Assembly: GCF_030691015.1 (NCBI RefSeq)
Contig: NZ_JAUYFF010000002.1
Coordinates: 310,001 to 374,000 of the forward strand
Length of the DNA stretch: 64,000 bases
Direction of reading: 5' to 3'
Source: Sulfuricurvum sp.
GTDB lineage: Bacteria > Campylobacterota > Campylobacteria > Campylobacterales > Sulfurimonadaceae
Under the pieces are notes generated by a model. That model was not told the DNA's origin, searched no databases, and saw only the letters and a list, made by a program, of their open reading frames with translations. This document shows, in pieces, positions 9,472 through 18,843 of the stretch (the stretch's first letter is position 1; the number at the start of each line of letters is the position of its first letter). A program made the translations under genes and the position numbers.

Positions 9472-10347
9472 TTAGGGTAGCGGTATGAGAATAGGGTTAA
9501 ACGCTTTGGTTGAAATTATAGCGCGTCCACCCACACATAGCTCTGAAGCCTCGGCAGAGCTGAGGACGGTGCGAACGACGGAGGAGCCTACGAGCAGTGT
9601 TACGATGATGGCAGGGAAGTCCTCTTCGATTTTGAGCACCTCTCCGATCAACTGAAGTTTACCGCTGAGGGTTTGGGGGGAGAAGAACTCCATCGGTGGG
9701 CAGAGCCGCTCTATCCGTCCCGAAACCACCGACGCGAGACGGTCGGAGAGTTTCACCGTCTCGGCGATATCGTGGCTTACGAGCAGGGTCGTCACCCCTA
9801 AGCGGGAGTGGATAAGAGAGAGTTCATCTTGGAGCTTTGTCCGCATAGCGGGATCGAGTGCCGAGAGGGGCTCATCGAGTAGCAAAATTTTTGGATGGCG
9901 TACCAGCGCACGAGCAAGAGCGACCCGCTGTTTTTGTCCCCCTGATAGGGTTGCGGGGAGACGGTCGGAGAGCTGTGAGAGTTCGACGAGATCGATCAGC
10001 TCATCCACGGTGCGACGTTGTTTTTCATTCTCAGCGGCGAAGAGGAGGTTTTCACGGACACTCATGCTCGGGAAGAGGGCGTAGTCTTGGAAAACAAAAC
10101 CGATACTCCGTTTTTGGGGCGGGAGATTGATATGGCGTTCCGAATCAAACCACACGTCGCCGTCCACTTCGATGCGTCCGCTGTTCGGTTTTTCAAGCCC
10201 TGCGATGAGGCGTAATAGGGTTGTTTTACCTGCTCCGGAAGTGCCAAAGAGGGTGAGAAATTCGCCGTCGGTGATACTCAGCTCATAATGGGCTTCCAAT
10301 GCCCCCTCGGCAGTATCGAGATGCTTTTTAATATTAATATATATCAT
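9472..10347 (-). CDS. modC: Molybdate ABC transporter ATP-binding protein
   Basis: ATPase that drives molybdate uptake by ModAB. 291 residues: Walker A GTSGAGKTTLL (about residue 36), Q-loop FQDYALFP, signature LSGGQKQRVALARAL, Walker B ILLLDEPLSALDP and switch histidine in LVSHD. The C-terminal part (about 230-291) is a short TOBE-like domain. It overlaps modB by four bases. The substrate assignment rests mainly on the neighbours (modA, Mop/TOBE, modE). Confidence 0.93.
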   Translation of the reverse strand: MIYINIKKHLDTAEGALEAHYELSITDGEFLTLFGTSGAGKTTLLRLIAGLEKPNSGRIEVDGDVWFDSERHINLPPQKRSIGFVFQDYALFPSMSVRENLLFAAENEKQRRTVDELIDLVELSQLSDRLPATLSGGQKQRVALARALVRHPKILLLDEPLSALDPAMRTKLQDELSLIHSRLGVTTLLVSHDIAETVKLSDRLASVVSGRIERLCPPMEFFSPQTLSGKLQLIGEVLKIEEDFPAIIVTLLVGSSVVRTVLSSAEASELCVGGRAIISTKAFNPILIPLP

Positions 10348-11018
10348 CGAATCCCCCCGAGTGATTTTTTATTGAGGGTGTAGACGAGGAGCAAGATGGC
10401 AAAGGTGACGACAAAGAGGGTGAGGGCATACTGATGCGCTAATGCATAGTTGAGCGATTCAACTTCATCATAGATGGCGATGGAGGCAACGCGTGTTTCA
10501 TCGGGGATATTTCCTCCGATCATCAATATCACCCCGAACTCTCCGACGGTGTGGGCGAAGGCAAGGACGATCCCTGAGATCACTCCGTGACGGATACTCG
10601 GAAGAATCACCCGCATCATCGTTTGGAGTTTCGATTTGCCAAGGGTATAAGAGGCTTCGAAGATCGTCTTTGGAACCCCTGAGAGTGCCGACTGGATCGG
10701 ATGAACCATAAACGGGAGGCTGAAGAGAACGGAACCGATCACCAACCCCTCGAAACTAAACGCCAAGCGGATTCCGTGTTCGCTCATAAAGCTCCCGATG
10801 GCGGAAGCGGGGCTGAACGCGAGGAGGAGATAAAAACCCAGCACGGAGGGAGGCAATACGAGGGGCATACTTACGATCGTTTCGATGATACTTTTGAAGC
10901 GCATTTTGGAGAAGACCAAAAACGATGCGAGGGGAATCCCGATGAGGAGGAGGATCACGGTGGTAACGGCGGCGAGTTTAAAGGTCAGCACCATCGTGCT
11001 GATGAATTCAGATTCCAT
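10344..11018 (-). CDS. modB: Molybdate ABC transporter permease
   Basis: Inner-membrane permease, 224 residues with five to six hydrophobic helices. The coupling motif EASYTLGKSKLQTMMRVILP matches the EAA loop of ModB permeases, and MPLVLPPSVLGFYLL and HTVGEFGVILMIGGNIP are typical ModB segments. Overlaps the preceding Mop/TOBE gene by 11 bases and modC by four. Confidence 0.95.
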   Translation of the reverse strand: MESEFISTMVLTFKLAAVTTVILLLIGIPLASFLVFSKMRFKSIIETIVSMPLVLPPSVLGFYLLLAFSPASAIGSFMSEHGIRLAFSFEGLVIGSVLFSLPFMVHPIQSALSGVPKTIFEASYTLGKSKLQTMMRVILPSIRHGVISGIVLAFAHTVGEFGVILMIGGNIPDETRVASIAIYDEVESLNYALAHQYALTLFVVTFAILLLVYTLNKKSLGGIR

Positions 11019-11403
11019 TAGTGCCTCTCAATAGAGATATTTCAGAGGGTTGAACCATCCAGCTCACCTGGTCCCCTTCAGCTATCGCGAGAGTATTAAA
11101 CGTTAGTGTCGGTACCAACGTGATGAGACTCATCCCCTGATAAGTGAGGGTGATTTGGGAGAGGACAATCCCCGATTCGATCTTTTGCACGGTTGCACGG
11201 GCACAATTTGCGCTCGTGATGGTGGAATCTTTGGAGAGAATCACTTCGGTCTCTTTAAACGCCAATGTGACATTTGTCCCGACTGCGGCATTCGAGGCTT
11301 CGGCGAGGAGGAGGTGAAACGGTTCATCTCCTACGGCGACGGTGAGGATGCTCAGGTGCTCAGAAGCAGTGAGGGCGGTGATGGTGGCTTTTAGGGTGTT
11401 CAT
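11008..11403 (-). CDS. Mop/TOBE-domain molybdate-binding protein
   Basis: A 131-residue protein made of two similar halves of about 65 residues, each like a molbindin (TOBE) domain: MNTLKATITAL...VTLAFKETEVILS and then ARATVQKIESGIVLSQITLTYQG. Such proteins bind oxyanions in the cytoplasm. The ATG at 11403 overlaps the methyltransferase stop (ATGA), favouring it over an upstream TTG at 11418. I recall a comparable small gene between modA and modB in Campylobacter. Confidence 0.8.
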   Translation of the reverse strand: MNTLKATITALTASEHLSILTVAVGDEPFHLLLAEASNAAVGTNVTLAFKETEVILSKDSTITSANCARATVQKIESGIVLSQITLTYQGMSLITLVPTLTFNTLAIAEGDQVSWMVQPSEISLLRGTNGI

Positions 11404-12194
11404 AGTGTCGTATTCCAACCGATAAATGCCCAGTTAACAGCGCGGGGAGGTCTATTTTGTCCCACGATGACGTCACGGTAATACTCTCGTGCTTTTGTCT
11501 GTTGTTCCTCTTCGAGGCTTCCGATGCTCCAAATCAGCGATTCGACGAACTCCTCTTCATTCCCGCTACGGACACTGCCCCGTCCTGTTTCGATGTAATC
11601 GACACGGGGGAGGAACCCTTGGGCGTAGAGGATGAGGGGGATGTACCAGTAGTCGGGTTTGGTTTTCACCTTTTTTCCGATGAAATCGAGGATATTCATA
11701 TCAACGAAACTTCCCCCCACCTTGTAGGTGAGATAGCACGCTTTTTGAGCGTGAGCTGACATTTTAGTGAGGGCGGCTTCGACGTCGGAGACCTCCATCG
11801 AGCGTGAAGCGACGGCGATGTCAATCTGCGGCAAGTGGCTCCAGTCATCGTCCCAACCGATATGATATGTTTTAATATTAGTGACACCCTCGCGCGCGGC
11901 GTAGGCTTTGAGTTCTTCGAGCATTTGAGCGGAGAAGTCGATGGCGATTACCTCTTTAACTCTTTTGGCCAAAGGGATAGTGAGTGCCCCAGGCCCGCAT
12001 CCGATATCGAGAACGACTTCATCCCCCGTGATATTCATTCGGGAGATAAAATCCTCCACGTAGGGGCTGTTGATCGTGGAGAGTGCCATATCGGCGGATT
12101 TCTCATCCCAGTCACTGCTCGTTTTTGATTTGAAATCGGTGGTCGCTTTATGCTCTTTGTACATCGCGGGAAAGTTTATCGGTTCAAGAAACAT
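11400..12194 (-). CDS. Class I SAM-dependent methyltransferase in the mod operon
   Basis: A 264-residue Rossmann-fold methyltransferase: motif I VLDIGCGPGALTIPLA (about residue 62), acidic motif II VIAIDFSAQML, and motif with VASRSMEV in the position of motif IV. The substrate is unknown. It lies exactly between modA (sharing one base) and the Mop gene (ATGA overlap), so it must be translated with the molybdate genes. A role in molybdenum use, for instance on a pterin or a small molecule, is inference from position only; it could equally be a passenger. Confidence 0.82.
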   Translation of the reverse strand: MFLEPINFPAMYKEHKATTDFKSKTSSDWDEKSADMALSTINSPYVEDFISRMNITGDEVVLDIGCGPGALTIPLAKRVKEVIAIDFSAQMLEELKAYAAREGVTNIKTYHIGWDDDWSHLPQIDIAVASRSMEVSDVEAALTKMSAHAQKACYLTYKVGGSFVDMNILDFIGKKVKTKPDYWYIPLILYAQGFLPRVDYIETGRGSVRSGNEEEFVESLIWSIGSLEEEQQTKAREYYRDVIVGQNRPPRAVNWAFIGWNTTL

Positions 12195-12970
12195 TATTTT
12201 TCTTTAATTATAGATTTTGTTTTAGGTATATTATACCCGTTGGCTTTTAAGATAGTAATCGCTTTCGGTGAAGAGATATAGCGGAGGAATTTTTTCGCCG
12301 CGATCTGATTTTCAGGAGTGCCGTTTTTGAGTCCCACCATCGCTTGATCGATCATGTTGTACGCTTTATCGTCCACTTCAACCCATTTTCCGACGTTTTT
12401 CATCTCAGGAGATAGGACGATTGATTTTGCCATAAACCCGACATCGACCGCTTTGGTTGTGACATACGCACCCACTTGAGAGATCGATTCGGCGGTGATG
12501 ATTTTGCCTGTTGCGGCACCCTCTACTTTATAGTATTTCATTGCGTTCATCGCTTCGATGCCGTACGGGGCTGTTTTAGGGTTGGCTACTGCAATCTTTT
12601 TGACGCTTGGATCAGCAACAACAGCAACCCCTTTAGAGAGATCAACACCTGTACTACTCCAGAGGATCAATGTTCCGTAAGCATACACTTGAGCAGGAGT
12701 AGTGGTATATCCGCCAAGTGCCAGTTTGGCAGGATACTCGACATCGGCAGAGAGAAATGCATCATACGGCGCACCGCTCATAATCTGCTGGGTCAGTTTA
12801 CCTGAGGCTCCGGTGATAATTTTCACGTCGATACCTGTCTCTTTGGTAAATACTTTAGCGATATCGGTCACCGCGTATTTCATGTTGGCCGCAGCAGCAA
12901 CGGTGATCGTTTGAGCTGTCAATGCTGAAGTAAAGGCGAAAGAGGCGAGGGTAAGTTTTAACAGTTTCAT
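12194..12970 (-). CDS. modA: Periplasmic molybdate-binding protein
   Basis: Solute-binding protein that captures molybdate/tungstate for ModBC. 258 residues with a Sec signal peptide (MKLLKLTLASFAFTSALTAQT). Family motifs: VAAAANMKYAV with the oxyanion-binding serine/alanine segment, GASGKLTQQI, GAPYDAFLSAD, and ANPKTAPYG...A. RBS AAGGGA precedes the ATG. First gene behind a strong promoter with ModE-type sites. Confidence 0.96.
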   Translation of the reverse strand: MKLLKLTLASFAFTSALTAQTITVAAAANMKYAVTDIAKVFTKETGIDVKIITGASGKLTQQIMSGAPYDAFLSADVEYPAKLALGGYTTTPAQVYAYGTLILWSSTGVDLSKGVAVVADPSVKKIAVANPKTAPYGIEAMNAMKYYKVEGAATGKIITAESISQVGAYVTTKAVDVGFMAKSIVLSPEMKNVGKWVEVDDKAYNMIDQAMVGLKNGTPENQIAAKKFLRYISSPKAITILKANGYNIPKTKSIIKEK

Positions 12971-12992
12971 TAGAAATCCCTTTATTTCTTTT

Positions 12993-13021
12993 ATGATATA
13001 ACGATAATCACACTATTGCAA
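12993..13021 (-). promoter_or_regulatory. modA promoter overlapped by a ModE half-site
   Basis: Reading the - strand: -35 TTGCAA (13016-13021), a 17-base spacer and -10 TATCAT (12993-12998), about 22 bases before the modA start. ATCGTTAT (12998-13005), a half-site of the palindrome upstream, touches the -10 element, as expected for repression when molybdate is plentiful. Confidence 0.6.
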
Positions 13022-13045
13022 AAATGGTTCACGGGAAAACGCGAC

Positions 13046-13079
13046 AATATCGTTATGCTTTGTAAGATATAACGATATT
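13046..13079. promoter_or_regulatory. ModE-type operator palindrome
   Basis: Perfect inverted repeat AATATCGTTAT (13046-13056) and ATAACGATATT (13069-13079), with 12 bases between the arms. The CGTTAT-N12-ATAACG core has the same arms and spacing as the E. coli ModE operator of modA as I remember it. It sits between modE and modA, upstream of the modA -35 element. Confidence 0.75.
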
Positions 13080-13125
13080 ATAGAGAAAATGGCTTAAAGT
13101 TTGTAGGTGGATGAGAAAAAAAGTG

Positions 13126-13902
13126 TTACAACCCGATAATAATATGGCTTGGAGAGATGAGGGCGTAGGCATTCATCCCCTCGGAGAGTTGCGCAGTATC
13201 TTTGGGGTTCATCAGAGCGATAAGCTCGGTAAAAAGATCAAGCGCGAAGGTAATCTCATCCGTTTCATCTTGGGATTCGATGCGATTGATCGTCCCTTTG
13301 AGAGCGTTCATCACTTCATCGCTTTTCGGGGGAGTGGTAACGATGCTCACGTCGCTTGATTTGATGATGGCGTAGAGATCACATCCGATCGTGAGACCCA
13401 TATTACGGATTGATTTCATCGTAATGACCGATTGGATCGTATGGTTCCCCGTGAGTGAGAGAGTGAGGAGACCATTTAATCCTCTCTCTTCGATGCTTAG
13501 AAGCGTTGCGGGGAGCTGATTTCGTGCACTGGTGGTGAGAAAGGTACGGCTGAGGATTCGGGCGAGCCGTTCGGGGTCGTTGCCCGCTTCGGCGAAACGG
13601 TCGATAAACTGGCGGTGGAGTTCATTGAAACGGTGAAACGTCGCGATGAGTTCGCGGGCATAGGGGGTGAGCTTTGTCCCTCCGCCCCCTTTGCCGCCTG
13701 TGAGACGCTCGATGAGCGGCTGATCGGCTAGGGCGTTCATCCCGTTGATCCGCTCCCACGCCGCTTTGTAGCTCATCTTCATCTCTTTGGCGGCGGCGTT
13801 GATCGATCCTGTTTTATCGATCCGCTCCAGCAGTTCGATCCGTCCGGCACCTAAAAAGCTTTGAGACTCTTTGGTGAGCCAGAAACGTCCGTCGATTTGC
13901 AT
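13126..13902 (-). CDS. modE: ModE-family molybdate-responsive regulator
   Basis: Molybdate sensor that binds DNA when it has bound molybdate. 258 residues. The N-terminal winged helix (about 1-110) has the ModE features GRIELLERIDKTGSINAAAKEMKMSYKAAWERI, and the glycine-rich wing GGKGGGGT. The C-terminal part (about 120-258) holds two TOBE-like halves (ARNQLPATLLSIEERG, VITMKSIRNMGLTIG). It follows aroE with a one-base overlap and is followed by the operator and modA, so it probably controls the downstream genes. Confidence 0.92.
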   Translation of the reverse strand: MQIDGRFWLTKESQSFLGAGRIELLERIDKTGSINAAAKEMKMSYKAAWERINGMNALADQPLIERLTGGKGGGGTKLTPYARELIATFHRFNELHRQFIDRFAEAGNDPERLARILSRTFLTTSARNQLPATLLSIEERGLNGLLTLSLTGNHTIQSVITMKSIRNMGLTIGCDLYAIIKSSDVSIVTTPPKSDEVMNALKGTINRIESQDETDEITFALDLFTELIALMNPKDTAQLSEGMNAYALISPSHIIIGL

Positions 13903-14693
13903 TAGAGGGTAAAACTGTGTTTCATAGCGGAGCGGATCTGATCGATCGGATAGGCACCATGAAAAAAGAGGTGATTGGCGAGGACACCCTGCTCAAGAAG
14001 CATATCGGAGCCGTCTTTATAGGGGAGGGCGCTCACTTTTACTTCTCGTAAAAACGGAGTCTCTTTGCCGTAAATGACATCAATCGCCCCTTTTGTCTGA
14101 GATAAGAGTTCCATCAATATCGGACGGGGGAGAGGGAGTTCATTATCGCTCAGCCCAGCCGAGGTGGTGTTGATGATCAGATCATAGGGTCGTGCAATAA
14201 ACTCTTCCCAGTCAAAACACTCGAACCCTTCGCACTCGAAATACTCCAACCGTCCGCGTGAACGGTTTAAAATCGTGGGGGTAATCCCTCCATGGCTCAG
14301 AGCGATAGAGAGGGCGCGCGCTGTTCCCCCCGCTCCGATAATGAGCGCGGTATGGATATCTCCGAATGAACCGATTGCCGACATAAAACCGTCCGCATCG
14401 GTGTTGTAGCCGATCAATTTTCCCTCTTCCAAAACGAGGGTATTGACCGCCTGAATCGTTTTGGCGATACCGCGTACTTCGTCGCATTGAGCGTAAGCGG
14501 CCTCTTTGTGGGGGACGGTGACGTTGGCGCCGCTAAGGGCTTTGGCAAAAAAAGTATTGCGTAATTGTGCGCCCTCTGTGAGGTGGGTACGAGTGTAGCA
14601 CGCATCGATGTTGAGAGTTTTAAAAACACAGTTGTGCATCAGCGGCGAGCGTGAATGGCTCACCGGATCGCCGAAGATACTAAAAACGTTCAT
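13902..14693 (-). CDS. aroE: Shikimate dehydrogenase
   Basis: Reduces 3-dehydroshikimate to shikimate with NADPH in aromatic amino acid synthesis. 263 residues. Substrate site FGDPVSHSRSPLMHN, catalytic lysine/aspartate segments GANVTVPHKEAAY and NTDADGF, NADP fold IIGAGGTARA. Overlaps trpE upstream by four bases and modE downstream by one. Confidence 0.96.
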   Translation of the reverse strand: MNVFSIFGDPVSHSRSPLMHNCVFKTLNIDACYTRTHLTEGAQLRNTFFAKALSGANVTVPHKEAAYAQCDEVRGIAKTIQAVNTLVLEEGKLIGYNTDADGFMSAIGSFGDIHTALIIGAGGTARALSIALSHGGITPTILNRSRGRLEYFECEGFECFDWEEFIARPYDLIINTTSAGLSDNELPLPRPILMELLSQTKGAIDVIYGKETPFLREVKVSALPYKDGSDMLLEQGVLANHLFFHGAYPIDQIRSAMKHSFTL

Positions 14694-16102
14694 TGAGGGG
14701 AGACCAGATCATCCAGTGTGCTCATCAGAGCGCCGAGTTTGTTGGTCACTTCGAGATATTCGAGTTCATGCACCGAATCGGCGACGACACCAGCCCCCGC
14801 TTGCAAGATAACACTATCTTCCGTGATAAGGGCGGTGCGGATCGTGATGGCGCTATCCATGTTGCCATCAAACCCGAAATAACCGATGGTTCCGCTGTAG
14901 AAGCCCCGTTTGACCCCTTCGAACTGCGCGATAAGCTCCATTGCACGGATTTTCGGAGCGCCTGTCATTGTTCCTGCGGTAAACGTCGCGGCGAGGAGAT
15001 CGAACATATCTTTATTCTCGGCGATTTGGGCGTGAACGTCGGAGACGATATGCATAACGTGCGAATAGCGTTCGACATGCATCATCTCCTCAACCCGTAC
15101 CGTCCCTGTTTTGGCAACGCGGCCGACATCGTTGCGACCCAAATCGATGAGCATCAAGTGCTCCGCCAACTCTTTAGGATCGGAGAGAAGCTCTTCTTCG
15201 AGTTCAGCGTCGCGTTGCTTAGTTCCGCCCCGTTTGCGGGTTCCGGCGATCGGACGGAGCAAGATGTCACCGTCACTGAGACGTACCATCACCTCAGGTG
15301 AACTGCCGACGATGCTGAAATCCTCATATTCCATCAGATACATATAAGGAGAGGGGTTTTTCAGTCTCAAAATACGGTAAAAGCTAAACGGATCTACTCT
15401 CGCATGACGGATATAGCGGTTGGTCATCAGGATTTGAAACACATCTCCGCTGAGGATCATTTTTTTAGACTCATCGACCATGGAGAAAAATTTCTCTTTG
15501 GTAAAGATAAATTCGCCCCCTTTGTCGTTTTTCATCGCGCAAAGAGGTGTATAGTTATAGGGAGCTTTGAGAACGTTCTCTATCTCTTCGAAACGACCGA
15601 TCATACTCTCTACGCAGCTGAGCATGGTAATGCTCGCATTTTTATGGGAGACGACGAGGGTGAGTTTCGGGAGGATGAGATCCATATCGGGAATGTGGGT
15701 CTGATCGACTAGATTAGCCATTGACTCTTCGAGCACTGACTCAAAAACCTGCACCATATCGTAGCCGATGTAGCCGATAAACCCGTCGATATAGCCGACA
15801 TTCAGTTCTCTCGCACGTTCACGATAAGCTTTTTGGTCGAGTTTAGAGTAATACTCTTTTAAAAAGGCAAATGGAGAGATGTCGAGAACATTTTTATTTC
15901 CCATACTATCGATATAGGTGGTTGTTTTGTCGCTGTAGATGAGCCGTTCACGTGCACCGATGACGATAATGGTGTAATTGCCTTCGCTGTTTCCGGCACT
16001 TTCGAAGAGAAAACTGACTTCAGAGGGGAAAAGGCTTTTGGCCTTTTCGTAGACGGCTATGGGAGCAAATTGATCGAGAGAAAAATGGCGTGAAGCAATC
16101 AC
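14690..16102 (-). CDS. trpE: Anthranilate synthase component I
   Basis: Makes anthranilate from chorismate with a glutamine amidotransferase partner (not in the window). The GTG at 16102 is preferred: it follows the SPOR gene stop by one base and has AAGGGG seven bases upstream, giving 470 residues; the open frame extends to 16180 inside the SPOR gene without support. Seen: LFES (feedback-site motif LLES in other TrpE) near residue 30, RPIAGTRKRG, LIDLGRNDVGRVA, MTGAPKIRAMELI and GYFGFDGNMDSAITIRT. PabB is the alternative, but the N-terminal LFES segment favours TrpE. Confidence 0.88.
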   Translation of the reverse strand: MIASRHFSLDQFAPIAVYEKAKSLFPSEVSFLFESAGNSEGNYTIIVIGARERLIYSDKTTTYIDSMGNKNVLDISPFAFLKEYYSKLDQKAYRERARELNVGYIDGFIGYIGYDMVQVFESVLEESMANLVDQTHIPDMDLILPKLTLVVSHKNASITMLSCVESMIGRFEEIENVLKAPYNYTPLCAMKNDKGGEFIFTKEKFFSMVDESKKMILSGDVFQILMTNRYIRHARVDPFSFYRILRLKNPSPYMYLMEYEDFSIVGSSPEVMVRLSDGDILLRPIAGTRKRGGTKQRDAELEEELLSDPKELAEHLMLIDLGRNDVGRVAKTGTVRVEEMMHVERYSHVMHIVSDVHAQIAENKDMFDLLAATFTAGTMTGAPKIRAMELIAQFEGVKRGFYSGTIGYFGFDGNMDSAITIRTALITEDSVILQAGAGVVADSVHELEYLEVTNKLGALMSTLDDLVSPQ

Positions 16103-16103
16103 G

Positions 16104-16994
16104 TTACCCCTTTGTGATGTATGCGCCGGCTTCAACATTACGTTTGACGGTTCCGAGAACGTCACGTGCCGCTTTTTCACCTTGGAACGGTCCTACCATG
16201 ACTTTTGTTGCAGCTCCGGCAGGAACAGTGGTGTATTTAAGTCCGCTGGCATTCAGACGATCAAAAAGGGTTTTGCTCGGTTCTTTGGTAAATGAACCGA
16301 CTTGGATGTAATAGGTTCCCATAGGCTCAGCCGCTTTAGCGGCAGCTTTAGGTGCTGTAGTATCTGCTACTGCACTCTTCGTAGGAGTTTCAGCCGCTTT
16401 TTGTACCGTTTCTGTGACAGGTTTAGCGGTTACTGCAACAGCTTTTTTAGCTTCTGCGACCTTTTTTACCTCAGTCGGTTTGACTGTTTTGATAGTAGGG
16501 GTATTGACTACCGGCTGCGCAACTTTTGGAGCTGTCTGGACTTTAACCGGTGCAGCGACGGGTTTAGAAACAATTTTAGGAGCAGGTGCAGCCGCTACAG
16601 GTACCGGTGCAGATTTTACGACTGTAGCCGGAGCGCTTTGAACTACATTCTCTTGTACCGGAGTATTTTGAAAAGATTCTTCTTTTATTTTTTGAGCAAT
16701 TTGTCCTAAATCTTGTGTTGCGTCTGCATTAGTGACATTTCCGGCACCCTCTTGGATCACTTCAACCGGTTCAAAAAGAGGATCATCAATGATCTCAGTC
16801 GGGGAGGTCGGTTGAGGGGGAACGGCAGCAAGTGGCGGCTGTTCATCACTTTGAGTTTTGAGTGAATTCATAATCACCAAAACGATGATAAGGATGAGGG
16901 TTAGTGCGGCGATTGCCAATAACAGCTTTTTGCTATTGGAATTTGATCCGCTTTTACTTAGAATGATGTCGTTAAGTTCGTTTTTTTCTTCCAT
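16104..16994 (-). CDS. SPOR-domain membrane protein
   Basis: Probable peptidoglycan-binding divisome or cell-wall protein, 296 residues. One transmembrane helix near the N-terminus (about residues 25-44), then a long alanine-, proline-, valine- and lysine-rich linker (about 50-215) spanning the periplasm, and a C-terminal SPOR domain (about 225-296: YYIQVGSFTK, VMVGPFQGEKAA). Low complexity of the linker means its exact length probably varies between strains. I recall a SPOR gene at the same place (next to aroE) in Campylobacter. Confidence 0.88.
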   Translation of the reverse strand: MEEKNELNDIILSKSGSNSNSKKLLLAIAALTLILIIVLVIMNSLKTQSDEQPPLAAVPPQPTSPTEIIDDPLFEPVEVIQEGAGNVTNADATQDLGQIAQKIKEESFQNTPVQENVVQSAPATVVKSAPVPVAAAPAPKIVSKPVAAPVKVQTAPKVAQPVVNTPTIKTVKPTEVKKVAEAKKAVAVTAKPVTETVQKAAETPTKSAVADTTAPKAAAKAAEPMGTYYIQVGSFTKEPSKTLFDRLNASGLKYTTVPAGAATKVMVGPFQGEKAARDVLGTVKRNVEAGAYITKG

Positions 16995-17036
16995 TGAAAT
17001 GCCATTCCTTATACGTATTGATAGTGCTGTCGAATT

Positions 17037-17579
17037 TTACATATGCTTCGACCACGAAGCACCGCGCTCTTTAGCGTACACTTCGTAGGGAAGGTTGAGA
17101 ATATTATACTCCGGAGGTAGTTCATCCGTTGGAAACATTCTCCACTGTTTCGGTTGCTTTGCAGCCAATTTCATCGAAAGCATTTTACCCAATTGTATCG
17201 CTTCTTGGAAAGTAGTATGCCCTTTATGGATATAAACATGCAAATGTCCCGGTGTTTTGGTTTCAAATGCGGTGAAATTTATGTATCCCTCTTCTCTAAG
17301 CAATAATTGTGCCTTATGGTAAAAACGTTGCGGGTCGGTACCGTTGTAGTCGATGATGATATTTTCGACTTTATTGAATTTATTGATGAGAGAATGGGCT
17401 ACGGTAATCTGTTTTTTGAGATGTTGATCTATAATCGATTGCGTTAGTGTTTTATCGACTTTTTCATATTTATTAAAAAAAGTACGCCCTTTGAAATCGA
17501 TTTTATCGACGACAGTATCATGTTTCAACCAGTAATGGTCTGAAATCATTTTGATAAGTTTGATATCCATCGATGTCAT
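17037..17579 (-). CDS. DUF1882-type conserved protein
   Basis: A 180-residue cytoplasmic protein I match to the Campylobacterota-specific DUF1882 group by its context and by segments such as ISDHYWLKHDT, KTPGHLHVYIHKGHTTF and WRMFPTDELPPEYNIL. No signal peptide or membrane helix. Function unknown. It sits 16 bases after glyA, the same order (glyA-DUF1882-SPOR-aroE) I recall from Campylobacter jejuni. Confidence 0.75.
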   Translation of the reverse strand: MTSMDIKLIKMISDHYWLKHDTVVDKIDFKGRTFFNKYEKVDKTLTQSIIDQHLKKQITVAHSLINKFNKVENIIIDYNGTDPQRFYHKAQLLLREEGYINFTAFETKTPGHLHVYIHKGHTTFQEAIQLGKMLSMKLAAKQPKQWRMFPTDELPPEYNILNLPYEVYAKERGASWSKHM

Positions 17580-17595
17580 GGGCGTTATTCCTTAA

Positions 17596-18843
17596 TTAAT
17601 ACGTTGGTTGGTTGTAAATAACGAAATTTTGTGCCAGAGCTTTGAGCTCTTCTTTGATAGCGGCTTGTTTACCCTCATTTTCGATATCATCCAAAACATC
17701 GGCGATGCGGTTAGCGATGAGATCAAACTCTTTCTCTTTCATACCGCGTGATGTCAATGCAGGGCTTCCGATACGGACACCTGATGTGACAAACGGTGAA
17801 CGTGTTTCACCCGGTACGGTGTTTTTATTGACGGTGATCCCTGCACGTCCGAGTGCCGCATCGGCATCTTTACCGCTGAAGTGTTTGTTGAGGAAAGATA
17901 CGAGAACAAGGTGGTTATCCGTTCCGCCGCTGACGATATCGTATCCGCGTTTCATCAATACGTCTGCAAGTACGGCGGCATTGGCTTTAACTTGCTTGGC
18001 GTATACTTTCCACTCAGGAGAGAGGTTGAATTTGAATCCGACCGCTTTTGCCGCGATAACGTGAACCAACGGCCCCCCCTGAAGTGCAGGGAAGATAGCA
18101 GAATTGATTTTTTTAGCGATCTCTTCATCGTTCGTCATGATCATACCGCCGCGAGGTCCTGCGAGCGTTTTATGGGTTGTCGTCGTAACGACATCCGCAT
18201 ACGGGAAGGGGCTAGGGTGCTCACCGGCACAGACAAGACCTGCGATATGGGCGATATCGGCGAATAAAAGTGCTCCGACCGCATCGGCGATTTCACGGAA
18301 TTTTTTGAAATCGATTTCACGAGCGTAGGCTGACGCACCGCACACGATGATTTTCGGTTGAACGATTTTAGCGATGTCCATGACACGCTCGTAATTGATA
18401 CGTCCGTCAAGTTCGACACCGTATGAGAAGCTGTGGTAGTTTTTACCTGAAAAGCTTACTTTTGAACCGTGAGTCAAGTGACCGCCGTGGCTAAGATCCA
18501 TACCGAGGAGTTTGTCGCCGGCTTGCAATAATGCCGCATAAACGGCACCGTTTGCGGATGAGCCCGAATGCGGTTGTACGTTGGCAAAGTTACATCCGAA
18601 TAGCTCACACGCACGATCGATTGCGAGTTGCTCAACACCGTCTGCGTATTCACATCCGCCGTAGTAACGTTTAGCGGGATATCCTTCGGCGTATTTGTTG
18701 GTAAATACAGACCCCATCGCTTCCATAACAGCCGGTAGGGTAAAGTTTTCAGACGCGATCATCTCCAAATGGTCAGTTTGACGTTCAAGCTCTTGCTCAC
18801 ATAGGGCGTAAATTTCGTTGTCGTATTCTTTGAGGAAACTCAT
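17596..18843 (-). CDS. glyA: Serine hydroxymethyltransferase
   Basis: PLP enzyme interconverting serine and glycine while charging tetrahydrofolate with one-carbon units. 415 residues, normal length. Motifs: N-terminal [27 protein letters not shown], and the PLP-lysine segment [17 protein letters not shown]. Overlaps lysS by four bases, so translation is probably coupled. Confidence 0.98.
   Translation of the reverse strand: MSFLKEYDNEIYALCEQELERQTDHLEMIASENFTLPAVMEAMGSVFTNKYAEGYPAKRYYGGCEYADGVEQLAIDRACELFGCNFANVQPHSGSSANGAVYAALLQAGDKLLGMDLSHGGHLTHGSKVSFSGKNYHSFSYGVELDGRINYERVMDIAKIVQPKIIVCGASAYAREIDFKKFREIADAVGALLFADIAHIAGLVCAGEHPSPFPYADVVTTTTHKTLAGPRGGMIMTNDEEIAKKINSAIFPALQGGPLVHVIAAKAVGFKFNLSPEWKVYAKQVKANAAVLADVLMKRGYDIVSGGTDNHLVLVSFLNKHFSGKDADAALGRAGITVNKNTVPGETRSPFVTSGVRIGSPALTSRGMKEKEFDLIANRIADVLDDIENEGKQAAIKEELKALAQNFVIYNQPTY

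Noticed and set aside
9858-11394. Several + strand frames opposite modC, modB and the Mop gene
   Set aside because: They have no recognisable domains and oppose clearly conserved genes.
16103-16180. Longer trpE start overlapping the SPOR gene
   Set aside because: The GTG at 16102 has an AAGGGG site and sits one base after the SPOR stop; the longer form would read SPOR coding sequence in another frame.
16302-16709. Cysteine/serine/arginine-rich + strand open frame opposite the SPOR gene
   Set aside because: It is the reverse reading of the low-complexity Ala/Pro/Val/Lys linker, with no RBS or family features.
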